64,000 nucleotides of DNA, taken from Rhynochetos jubatus. Its lineage: Eukaryota; Chordata; Aves; Eurypygiformes; Rhynochetidae. Below, one piece after another: positions 1-11,800 of the stretch. Each line of letters starts with the position of its first letter. Position 1 is the stretch's first letter. A model generated the notes under the pieces. That model searched no databases. It was given only the letters and a program-made list of their open reading frames with translations, and was not told the origin of the DNA. A program made the translations under genes and the position numbers. The DNA lies in assembly GCA_027574665.1 (NCBI GenBank), contig CM050657.1, positions 23,166,700 to 23,230,699 on the forward strand. Reading direction: 5' to 3'.

Positions 1-3000
1 TCCAAACCCTAATACTTTAAAAATGTGTATGGTGTATATAATTACGTAATGCATACAGTACCTGCATGTACTGCGTGTAAATATTACAAGAAAAATACAA
101 GATATAATGCATTACACATTACGTGTATTATACTACCATGTGTATATAGTACATTTGCCCTGTGTACCTACTTCCTACTTATTGCTGGAAAATCATGGCT
201 GCACAGTCAATGAAGATTAATGTAATGGCTCCAAAAACAGAGAGACTTAGCAGCTGCACCAAGTTTTTCCATCAAGTGTAGAGATCACCACAGGCCTCAA
301 AATAGAAAGCAACACTGCACCACTCTGCCCTACCACCTGATGTTTCTCAACAGCCACACACACAAACCCCACCTTCCCCTGGGTCAAGGCTCATACTGCG
401 ACACACCAGTTAGCAGAGCCTTCAGGCTGGAAACCATGGCCTGCTTCCAGATGCCGATTCTGTTCTGGTTTTGCACAATGCCATCTTTCTCCTCCAGCTC
501 TCTCCATCTCATCAAACTACCTCCCTCTTCCTCCTGCCCAGCTCACATCTCCTGCCGCCTGTTCCCTCACTAGCCCTTCCTTCCACGCTGCTGCCCCCAG
601 GATAGCCAAGGAAGGGGGCAGCAGCACGTTTCTGTGTGCCAAGAACGTGGCACGTAGGAGGAAGGATGCTGGGCAAAGCAGACTGGGAGAGCTCGGCTGC
701 TGGTGGAGGGCTGCCCGGAGGTGAGCTAGCCCTGGCGGGCTGTAGGAACACAGCAGAAGTGTGCAGGCACTGCTGCACCGGGTCCTCCAAGTCGCAGAAT
801 ACCGTCCTCTCCGAGGGCACAGACATCCCAGGTCACAGGGACCAAGTATGACACCAGCCGTTACGAGAGCTGGGAGGGCACTGAGCTACTTGGTGATGCA
901 AACTGGGAGAGCACTGGGTGGCAGCAGGATGGCAGCACAGGGGAGTACAGCCGGGGCTGGTGGTCCCACCTAAGGGACCAAAGAGCTGGCCTCAGAGCCT
1001 GCACAGAAAGAAGTTATGCTACAATGCTGCGTATGTTAGAGACACAATCTAGATTCTAAACAGCGGGTGGAATCCACTTTGGACAAATCAGATAGTTCCA
1101 AGTTCAACTTCCAATACATCCAGTCAGTTACGTGAAACAATCTAAAGGCATTTTACACAGCTTGTCCTCACCAAGAGCCTCTTCTGCCATGCAGATACTT
1201 CCCTTCCCCCAAACTCGCTTTCATTCTTACAATATTACCACCATCAAAAGTCATTTAATTTCAATTTCATGGCTTGATTGGGCTGAACGTAATGGAACCA
1301 GATGCTGTGAATGAATGAAGGTTCCTTCTGTGAACACCCATCATATTTGTGAGCTAAGTGGGCCATGTTCAGCTGCATGCAGGTACTTCACGCGCTTTCA
1401 GAGCGTTTATCTGCCTGCACCAGGTATGAAACCAGTCCAATGAGCCGAAACTAAAGTAAAAAGCATTAAACTGGTCTTTGTTGTTCCATAAAGAAAATAC
1501 CATAAAGCTTTAATTGCTAGTTAATCAACATACTCCAAAATAAATGAATCATACTATTTTTCTTGGTGCTTGCGTGGTTCAAAATAGCGAGAAAATTATA
1601 TGCTCATTTTCCCCCTAGGGTTTTCAGTTGTGGACTATTTGAAAGACGAAACAACTTAACCAGAACATTTTATTTCAGTATAATCACACGGCCAGAGCTG
1701 AATACGGCTGCACAAAACCCACCGCGTTTGAGAGTGCTAGTGGCTGGTATGCTGAGAGTTCCCTTCAGAAACATGATTTTGCCGACATCCTCTTTTATGC
1801 TGCCTATACAGCGGCACGGTAGGGTCGCGCAGTGACGGTGAGGAAAGCCAGCCTGGATGGGAAATATGCCTGAAGTTATTTGAGGGGGTTTTCAAACAGC
1901 ATTTTTCTAACCTTTCCTAGCAGCTCTCCAGGCGTCAGCTGGCCAGCAACAGAGTTCAAGGAACTTGGCGTGAAAGGTGTTCATAGGCTTCACTTTCAGC
2001 TAACTTCAGCAGCAATGAAACATGGAATTTAGCAAATGAAAGGAAGGTAATGGAACAAAACCACTGCATTATGGAGGTATTTAGTAGAACACTTCCAAAA
2101 TTAATCAATAAACAGGAGTATTAACCCTAAAGGTGTCTGAATTTTGAAAGAAGCCTAAGGTGGTGAAGTTCCAGCCTGTCGGAGGCAGATCTTACCCAAG
2201 CATTTCTTTTTTTTTTTTTTTTTTTAAGAAAAAAATCAAGTCTCTCCTTGGCAGCCTCAGCATGAAGAGGAGCAAGGAGTCAGAGGCATCATCCCTGGAC
2301 TGAGCCCTTCTCTTACTCATGACTACTGCAGGATTATTCATCAATATCAAATGGCAAACCTAACTGCCTATAAGCATCTTAATGTGTACTAAAGAGCTCC
2401 GAGGGCTGCTGGCCTTGTTGCAGTCCCTCTGCCTTCTGGGTGTAAACGTACTTTGTACCGTAGGACACAAAAAGCTTCCTGCTCCATGCACAGCATCCAG
2501 CATGTTGGGTCAAGGTAACGGAGACTCTTAGACACTGCGAAGAGGTCTACAGGCTCATGCCCTTTGTATGGTTTGGGTACTAGACTTTTCTCGTAAGTTT
2601 TGTACCTTGAGAACTGGTTTAGGAATAAGTACCCAGATTTAGGAGTAGTTTTGTGGAGACATGTGGGTGACAGTTGAACTTGACCTGGGGAACCACCAGA
2701 AGTGCAGCAGTGTTATGAATCCAAAATCGTAGCTTAAAGCAGAAATTGATATGAGGCATCCAAGTGCTTTTTTCACTGCTGATCCTGTCTTTGCCCAGAG
2801 CGAGCAGACAGGGCTGAGCGCCAGCCCCAGAAAGCTCCTTGTCCCAAGCGTCTCCATCTCCTCAGGTTCACCACACACGCAGCCGCAGCATTCACTGCTC
2901 GCAGACACACAGAGAGAACTTCAGGTATTTCACAGATGTGTGCTGATGGCAGCCCATGCCCCGATACTCCTTTGGCTGGTGAGCTCTGCAGCCGATACCC

Positions 3001-6000
3001 CAACAGCAGGGCAGGGGCCCCTTTTGCGCTGATCCCTTGCATCACGTCGCATTCATAAACACAGAGGGACCGAACACCGATAACCAGTGAAATCACCATG
3101 AAAAGACAGTGCAATTTCAACTCAAATAACGCTTATTTTGACTGGGGGAGAGGTATTCCAGCTTCTGATGTAAAGCCTGAAATTTAGAGAGCTGCCAACG
3201 TTAAGATGTCTGCTTTTACTTTCTAGTTTCCCATTTACTTACAACACCAGCTATAGTTATGTTTTTTTAAATAACCTTTCGGAAGTTCCTTATTTTGAAT
3301 AGCATGAAAAATTGTGGTTTGAGTTGGTTTGGTTTTTTTTTTTTTTAATCTTTAGAAGGCCAACAGACAATTTCCCCCTAAATATTTTTTGGTAGATGGC
3401 ATTTCATTATGGAAAATCAATTATGTTGTTTCTCATTAAACAGACCAACAGTATCATGAATGTTAAACATAATGACTTTCACATTGCAGGACAATTTCCA
3501 TACTTGAAATCATGAGGTTAGTGACATTATTAGCCTCTTCTCTAGCTAAAGCTCTTTTATTAATCTGGTTTTCTCTTCCCCCTAGGAGGACATAATTTAT
3601 GAGGGCAACCTACCCTAAGCTGGGCTACTACTTGAATTCTTGCTGACAGGAGGCAAACTTATCTATTAAAATAACAGAATAAAACAAAACTGCTACATAT
3701 TTTGAGAATATGGATGAATTTTCCTGTTGTGAAGAAATGAATTTAATACTACTGGAATATGCACAAATTTGACTTAATAAATACATCAGGCAGAGAGAGG
3801 AAACAAAACCGTTCCTTGTGCAAAGGATATTCATGGATCTCGTGTAGTTGGGCACCTCAACCTTTAGCAAGGAATTACAATTATCAATAGAACGTTCACA
3901 ACAGTGGACGCAGACTTTCTCTCTTCCCCAAGCACATCCACCACGAGCCGCAAATGTATAAATAACCTTCACCTAGTGTATTAATGGACTTCACTGCTTT
4001 CAGTGTGTAGAAATCCATGACCATGGCGATATTACTTGCAGCTGAACAGAAATGCCATGCACAGCCATGTCTATCTGATCCAAGTGTGTTACCACTCCGA
4101 TAGTCTGACCACAGCAGAAGATGCTTGGGGGTGTTAAAGACAGGCCGTGCTATACACATGAGCAAAGGGTTTCACGTGACGCCACACAACTGGTGCCATT
4201 TAGGTTTTCTAAAACAACTCTCACAAAGCAAAGTTATTTTACTCAATCTGGAAAGCATTACATGGTACATGAAGGATCCACATGCAGTTTCTGCAGCACA
4301 GCATCTCTGAGCATGCAGAACCAGTGAGCACATGTAACCATTTGTGAGAATACTCCCAAATCCCAGAAACTGCTCCTCACCGTCAGTATGAAATTCTCTG
4401 CTTCCCAGCACAGGCTAATAAACAGGGGAGCTGAAGAATCTCTCACCAGCCAAGACACAAGTCACAGACACACCAATGGAATTAGAAATAGCATACTACA
4501 AACATCACTGCGCAGGAATAGCCCTCTCAGGTTTTGCCAAAGGGCGTGCAGTGCCCATCCCACGCCTGGGAGCAGACTGAGTGCCAGTTTGTCAGCATAG
4601 GTAGCAGCAAAATTGCTCCAAAGGGCAGCTCCTACAAGAAGAAACATTTGGGTGAAAACTGAGCAAATAGTACCTAATCTTCCTCGTGGTTAAAACTCTT
4701 GGGAAATGAAACTACTGCATTAGAATCAGCCAGCTGGGGACTAGGACTCGCAGCAAGCTCTCCATGGACAGATCCTGGCGTGGGCTCCACAACAGGTCTC
4801 TGCAGTTGCACTTCAGAAAGTATCCTATTCCCCCTGCAGAAACTCATCTGACTGCAGGGAAGGAAGCAGAGAGAGTAGCTGCTTGGGCTGACAGTGACTT
4901 AACACAAGCACTGAGCTCATCACAAACATTTCTTTCCCTCTCCTTTTTTCCTCCTTGCGTGTTTTTCAGCTGTGGATGAGTTAGAGGGGGTGGAAGTATG
5001 AAAACATGCTTTAGGCTGAGGACATAGTGTCTGCGGCTTGCAAAAGCAAAAAGGCATAAACCTAAACCTTTCCATTAATAACTAAATGAAAGGAATGTCT
5101 TTGTACATTATATCCTTGTAATAGCTTTTGTGATTGTATTTTTATAGTGCTGTGGATTGTCTATCTCTTCTCTATTGATCTTTCAAAGCACCTTGCAAAC
5201 ATGAACCAGCATTTTCTAAGGTGTTCCTGACTGTAAATATGTTACTGTAGAACACAAAATGAACTAAAATTTCAAGTAAGCCCTAAGTAAAGAAAGAAAA
5301 TCAGCTTTTACACTTCACTCAGAACAGCAAACAACGTCTGCTGTCCTCGGTCACAGCCAGTCTACGTCACCTACACTAGCCAACAGTGATGCTTCACTTC
5401 CCAGATTACACCTTGCTTCCTCAGGGTGTTACAACCACACACGAGTTGCCACTTGCACAGACTGAAAATCTGGGATGAGAACACAAGTGAAGCCTGTAGC
5501 TAACCTGGGTGCCTAACGCAGGTCCAGAGCCCCGCTGCATCACTCAGATCTGGGCAAAGGTCCTTCTGTCTGTCCGTGTTTACTCTCAGAACCACAATAA
5601 AACTTTCACACACACACAAGAAAATCAAGTGATGTTTTATCAGAATAAAGAATTCAAACTGCATGTTTTCTCATCCACATAACGTGGGAAGAAGTTTATA
5701 AAGAGGTCACAAACAAGGCCCGTGCGATACAAAAAGAAGCAGTTTCTATCACCTGTAGGTCCCGAGGCAAGAACCTGTTGCACGAGTCAATCGGGCCAAC
5801 GGAGCCATGACCTTTTCCAGGCAGAGGAGGGTTTCGGAGACAGCCGAGCGGGAGCCTGAGGCAGTGACAGCCCTGCTAGGTGTGGTGACAAGGAGCAGCA
5901 TTCTGCATCATCTGACAAGAGCTGGGACGGGGAATTCCACCAGGACCTTTGTTGTCTGGTTATTTATGGCAAAGCTGAGGAGAATAAACCTGGAAACCCC

Positions 6001-6026
6001 TGCCTCCGTCCCCCCCAAAAAACTGG
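1..6026. other. Intronic sequence, nothing recognised except T tracts
   Basis: No exon, RNA gene or known repeat family was recognised. T runs lie at 2207-2225 and 3333-3346. Short open frames of up to about 115 codons occur on both strands without domain-like composition. Confidence 0.6.
2207..2225 (+). repeat. T19 homopolymer
   Basis: A run of 19 T followed by AAGAAAAAAATC. No target-site duplication or adjoining SINE sequence was seen, so it is not called a retroposon tail. Confidence 0.85.
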
Positions 6027-6092
6027 AGTATACTACTTGTGGTCAAATCCAAAAATAGTATACTATTGGCTGAGTATAGCTAATAGTATACT
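6027..6092. repeat. Cluster of three AGTATACT palindromes
   Basis: The self-complementary octamer AGTATACT occurs at 6027-6034, 6057-6064 and 6085-6092. The last two are the cores of the two arms of the foldback; the first lies outside it. Confidence 0.8.
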
Positions 6093-6100
6093 GTTTTTGG
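6049..6100. repeat. 52-bp near-perfect foldback
   Basis: The left arm 6049-6071 (starting CCAAAAATAGTATACTATT) and right arm 6078-6100 (ending AATAGTATACTGTTTTTGG) are inverted copies, identical at 21 of 23 positions, with a 6-nt loop GAGTAT at 6072-6077. Transcribed from the plus strand, the two differences become G-U pairs, giving an uninterrupted 23-bp hairpin. On the GPC5 strand they would be A-C mismatches. No longer basal stem is visible in the flanks. Confidence 0.8.
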
Positions 6101-6108
6101 CTAGCATA

Positions 6109-6127
6109 ACTGTGGCTCAGCCACAGT
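6109..6127. repeat. 19-bp palindrome next to the foldback
   Basis: ACTGTGGCT and AGCCACAGT form perfect 9-bp arms around a single C at 6118. It lies 8 bp to the right of the larger foldback. The two structures together may be the remains of one palindromic element. Confidence 0.75.
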
Positions 6128-8734
6128 GTAACGCATGCTGCGGAGTCCACACGAAGCAGACTGAGCTAACTGTGAGCCAGCTTGTCTTGCAGTGTGGGCT
6201 CACTGCATAGATCAAGTCCTGAAGAGGAAGGAAGGGTTTTTAAAATATTGGTTAACTCACAGGAGGAAGAGGCAGTGAAAATAAAGGAACAGGTTTGGGG
6301 GAGGATCTTGAGCAACGTTGTTTCAGAAAGCAGTAAAAAATACTGAAGAATAATGAACCTCCCCATTAGCACAAGCTGGTGCAACTCGAGTGTAATCGGC
6401 AGAAGCAGTACCCCTTACACCAGGCATGACTTTGGCCCAGCTCATTATCTCTGTGCTGCCTCATTACTCAGTAACAGCCACGCTAAGATTTTGAAGTGTA
6501 AGGCAGAAAAGAGAATCCCAATCTCTTCTGCTCAGCTCAGCACAGGTAGCTGATAAATAAAATATTCACTGTGTAGGCTCTGCCCCCTGTGAGTTGTTTT
6601 ATCTTTCTTCACTTAAGGCACGAACGTCGTGTCTTAATTCAGGCCATTAGCTATAGCCTGCCCAGGGCTGGAAGATGCAGGCAGGTATCACTGCCCTGTG
6701 TTCACCTGCCTGAGAGGCTTCACACCCATCCTTATCGCCCTTTGTTTCAAAACAATAGTTCTGCACCTAAAACCTCCTCCCCCCACTGAAACTGGCTAAA
6801 CACTGGGGATGAGCCACAGGAAAAACGAACGTACGGACAAAGCCTAACGGTGGGAAGGTGACGGGGGTGCTTTAACGACCGCCCGCTTGCCGAAACGCTC
6901 ATCTAGTATGGCAGTGGCTGAACGCAGCGACCAAGCCATGCCTTGGGCAGAAGTTGGAGACTGTAGGGAGAAGGCTGACTGGCAAGGGCATTACACTAAA
7001 TCCATTGAGGGTTTTTCCGTGCAGGGAACCCCGACTTCTTTAAGAGGAATATTACATGCATTCGTGATCAAAAGCGCTCTCCAGAACAAGCAGCAAAAGA
7101 TCACGGAAAAGAGTGTCAAATGGGATATGCTCTGAGGCTCAATAAACTTGAAAAAAGTCAGTTTATCGGTTGTGTGAACTGTCCAGGATACTGTTTCTCA
7201 ACTGGTGGGTCAGGAATATGAGGCAAGAGAGCAGACAAGGCACTAGAAAAGGTCACAACATGGTGACAATCGCGCTGCAGCCTCCCAAGAGCTTGTTCCT
7301 TGTGCAGCCAAACACCTCCCTGGCAGAGCATCCTCTGTAAGCTATGCAGTGCGCACAAGAGAGTAAATTCCATGGGTCTAACCGTGCCATCATATATGAC
7401 TTCAAGAGCGAGAATAAAATAAATTGAAGGGGATTAATTAAAAAAATATCAAGTTTGAATCAATGGCACTGGGAAAAAGCTGCAACATACTTGTCTGGAA
7501 GGAACTGCACGTGCCTTACTTGATCAACCAAACCTCCCGTCTTTCTGCGGCCCTACTGTTCGGGGTAGGTAATATGCAAGATGATCCAGACAATCTGCTG
7601 AAGCAGGTAATCGGCTGGCTAAGTTCATATGATTTAAGGAAGAACAATTACCCATCTAATGGCTAACAGAATAGCAAAATACATCATGATTAAGGTTTTA
7701 CTGGAGGAAATGGGAATGGCTAGAACACTGGGAACCACACTACAGAGAAGAAAGATCAGCGCATCAGCTCAGTACAGATGACATTTTGCGACGGGCGATG
7801 CAAGAAAAAGCCTGCTCCTGATATAAGCACCCTTTCTCACATAGAACGGCCGAGTGCTAGGCTCAGCTGTGGCCAGCATATATGGAGTGCTAATTTCACA
7901 GGTTAAAAAACTTTTTCATATTAAGAAAGGTGAAAACAACCCCAAGCCCCAAGTCACAAAACTGATTCAGGGACCTATAAAATCATTTTCAGAAATTAAG
8001 CACAGCAAACTTGTTTGAACAGGCAATAAGACAAGATTTCTTGAAAGCCCAGCACTATAGATCCAAGATGTCATTTCTTTTCTATAAAAAGTGTTCTCTA
8101 AAAAAAAAAAAAAACCACAAAGAAGGCCAGGTCTTGACTGAGTTCAGCAGTTTATGCAAAATGATTATTTTTGGTGGAAGATGTGGACTTTTTTTTTTTT
8201 TTTTTGTAAAAGAACTACCACAGCCATTATCTACCCCAAAGCACAAGTCACTTAGCCAGAGGAGAGGTGCATCGCAGGAGGGAGAACGTGGGCCAGGTGA
8301 CACTTGACAGAAAGGTAAGTACACGAACCACCGCTCCTGAGGCACCACAGAACACTTGGTACAGAAAGCTTCTGATTTCAACTTCCAGGGTTTTGATTGC
8401 TGACTAACTTCATGGGGGACAGTCAAAGCCTAAAAGCAATGCATCATCCAACCCACCAGAAGTATAAAAGAAGCTCGGTATTGTAAAAGAGAAATATGAA
8501 GTTTAAAGGAGGCAGATGTAGGAAAGACCAACGAATCTCTTTAAATACACTAAGCAGCAGCTAGCACTTGCTTAAAGCCCAGGCTGTGTGTTTTTATGAG
8601 TGTAATCTGCACCAGCCACTGTGTGCTGGAGTCAGAAGGGCAAACGCCTCTCCTCTGCAGCCCCTGAGCTGGTAGGGGGCCACCACCAGCCTGCAAGAAA
8701 GGCAGGATGAAGCCCAGTAATGAAGGACGTAGAC
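6128..8734. other. Intronic sequence, nothing recognised
   Basis: Unique-looking sequence with A15 and T17 tracts near 8100-8205. I see no coding or RNA feature. Confidence 0.55.
8100..8205 (+). repeat. A15 and T17 tracts about 75 bp apart
   Basis: An A15 run at 8100-8114 and a T17 run at 8189-8205 face each other across ~75 bp of ordinary sequence. They could pair as an imperfect A/T stem. Confidence 0.75.
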
Positions 8735-8850
8735 AGAGAGATCTGGGATCTGCCTGTACAATTAAGCTTCTGTGAACTGAACAAGCCACTCTGCCTCTGT
8801 GCCTCACTCTCCTTATCTCTAGGAGGCAGATTATCACCCTTATCTCCACT
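8735..8850 (+). mobile_element. MIR-type SINE fossil
   Basis: The stretch GATCTGGGATCTGCCTGTAC, then GTGAACTGAACAAGCCACT, CCTCTGTGCCTCA, TCCTTATCTCTA and GATTATCACC follows the order of the MIR core and 3' region (GTGACCTTGGGCAAGTCACT, CCTCTGTGCCTCAG, TCCTCATCTGTA, GGATAATA). Divergence is heavy, as expected for an element predating the amniote radiation. The tRNA-like 5' part is not recognisable. The consensus was recalled from memory, not searched. Confidence 0.6.
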
Positions 8851-11800
8851 GAAACACTCTGGCATTTGTGAATATAAAGAAAGTTAAGCAGTCTCTGAAT
8901 TTCGATATTCCCATTTTTTGAATAATTAAAAAAATAAATATGTTGGCACTTTTAGCACCTCTTCTGTTCTCCCACGTGCAGAACATCCCAGATCTTTCTG
9001 CTTCTCCAGTGCACTATTTCCCTGACTTTAGTTTCTTAAATAAAGAAAAGAAAAAATCAGGGAGGAGGGGAAAGAAAAGCAAGAATAATATTCTTATCAC
9101 CAAAGTGTACGACTAATTCTAGATGTTAAAATAGATCACAACATTGGTATACTTCTATTTGCAGTAGATGGTTATACATGAGTAGTTTTATTTTCTTAAT
9201 CATAAGATTTATATATACAATGTTTTTACACATGCAAAGCCTCTCAATGTTTACTAGTCCACTGGAGGATATTTAAAACAAATCAGGGCCTGCAAACGAA
9301 AATATTCTGTAGGAAACAGAACAGGGCTTTTAGTGCTCTACTTGTGTCCAAATACCAGGACATATATCATTTTCTAACACTGTACTACATACACTCCTTC
9401 TCCTATTATTTAAAAGCATTAGGGCTGTTAACCTGTAAATGGCAGCTCCAGAGCCAGGCAATAAAAATGCACTTAGAGCTATTTTAGCTCCACATGTAAG
9501 TAATTCAAGCTTTTACATTATTAGGAAAGGCACTGATTGTGACAAAACTGAGAGGCTTTTTTCCCCCCCATTCATATAACAAACTGCAAGAGAGAGATGT
9601 TACTTCTCCAATCTGCTCTATACCCACCTTTGTGCTGATGAAACTCCTCTGGTGAGGGGTGTCAATCCGTATTAAAACGGACAGACTGGACAGGGGCCCT
9701 GGAACAATCACAGTGCTATCAAAGGGTTACACCAGCACAGCCTACGCCCCTTTCTTTACATACAGACATTGTAATGCACAGACTCCTTAGCAGCGATACC
9801 ACTGTTCCTTCAAGAGAGAAGGGGAACCCTCGTCAGGTGTCGTGTACAACAGGCACCCTCCAAGACAAACAGAAGGGCTCCCGCTGCTGTTCCTGCTCCC
9901 GCGTGCCCGCAGGATCAGGCATCGCTGCATCATTCTCTACTTGGTTCCTATTTTTAAGGTCATATTCTCAAACACGAGACCTAGGAAGAACCCTGGGGCT
10001 GCAGCGCTGACTCCAGCACTTCACACTGGGAACTGGGGTCGCAGTCACACATTTGGATCTCCCTGACACAGTTTGCAGGCTAAAACCCGCTGTGAAGAAA
10101 ACCTGACCTGATATGTAACATAACAGCAGTTGTTCTTTTCTCCTAGTGTAAAATTCATATCCAGCATCCTTGCTGTACCAGCCCCTTTCTGAGTTCCTTT
10201 TGCCTGATAACGTCTGCTGCGCGTCTGACAGTATTTAAAGAGCTAAATCATAGGAAGTAACTTAATGCCTTAGAAACAGGACTTGGACCAAGATGCATCA
10301 TAATTTCAGCTAACAGAACGAAGCTAATAAGACCAAATGCTTTCTTAGGCGATAATTGAATTTCTTTGGTACAAAGAGCTAAACAAGGAAAATCATGGTG
10401 ACCATGGAAGTATAACCCGTTCCTGTCAAGCCCCTTTCCAGCACTCAGAACGATTGCCTCTGGTCAACACACTGGAATAATCCTCTTGCAATGGTAAGAC
10501 CTGTTTTCCTCTCTCTTTTGGGCACAACTTGTAAAAATACTATTATTATGTATCTGGCTTTGTTAGGAACACAGCCAAGTTACCCTGCAGGATGGATTTC
10601 ACTCCTCTTCTGGCAACCAGCAAATAAAGTCAACAGGATCTCTGTTTCTCAGCTGGTGGGTGGCATTCCTCTCACCGACCATCAGCTAGCAAAGCAGCAG
10701 GCAGTAGCATGAGCCTCGTGCTGCATCTCGCCGTAGCCGAGGGCAGGAGACACGTTCTCGGGGTAATTTCCTCCACACAGAGTGGGGAGTAAATTACCCC
10801 TAAGGACATCCCCCCTTGAGGGGAGCACAGATGTCTACCCCTAAGTAAAAGCCCGATGTTCTGGCAGCTCATGTTAGCAGAGATCAAACGGTACCTCCTG
10901 CTGTTCTTTCCATCTGAATCCCAGGAGCAGCCTCAGCTATCGACACCACAGACACACCGCTGCTGTGGCTTCTGCACCGTTTCTTCTAGCACCACGCACA
11001 AGGATTTCCAACCCAACTGGAAGTGTCTTTGGTTTGCTGATAGTTTAATCTCAATGGGCGCAAGAATGCGATCAGAAAGTTTCCCTGCCCTGTCTCTAAT
11101 TAATAGAAAATGCAAAACAAATAATAGAAAAATAGAAAACAATTTTTCATTGATAGGGCTGAAAATGGTTCTGGCACTAAAATGACAGCCTGGCTGGCTA
11201 CTCAGCAGCTTGCTCTGAGCCCACTCTGTGAAGAAGCTTCTTGACCATTACAAAGTTTGTTTATTCTTTTGCTGCACTGGAATAGTTTATTTCCAAAGGG
11301 GAGCACCAATTTAAAGGAGAAACTGCTTGGAGATCCAGCATCCTTCTCATCCACAGGTTCTCAGACCTCAGCAGAAACCGCAAGCCTCCTTGCAGCTGCA
11401 GAGTATCAGACATCGGAGATGTTACTTGTTTCACTTGTGCTTCTGGGAGGGCAAATCCAGCACCCAAGCTGCAGCCAGCTCTCCCCTCCCTGTTGGTAAG
11501 GGGTCGGAGGGCCAGGCACCCCATTCTGGACACTCTGGCTTACAGTATACAGGCATCTCACCACAGCATTTCACTTATGCTGTTATTCATGACCTCATTA
11601 CATCCTAACTGTAACGAGAAATTTCACAGCTTCTAACAAGGCTGGTACTAACCATCCCATCCTAAAGGGGTGCCCTGGTGGTTTTACATTTAGGGATTCA
11701 AAAGAGCAAGACCAACAGTGTTGGCTACTACTCTTTGATCTGTGCTTTGAGTTCAGCCTTTTTCCCTTCAGGCTTTCTGACGTTAAATGTGTTTCTTCTG

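Noticed and set aside
5181-5225. TTTCAAAGCACCTTGCAAACATG resembling the tail of an ancient SINE or L2.
   Set aside because: Only about 20 bp are similar, and no other consensus blocks appear on either side.
8100-8205. Possible retroposed gene tails marked by A and T runs.
   Set aside because: Neither run has an adjoining gene-like body or flanking target-site duplication.
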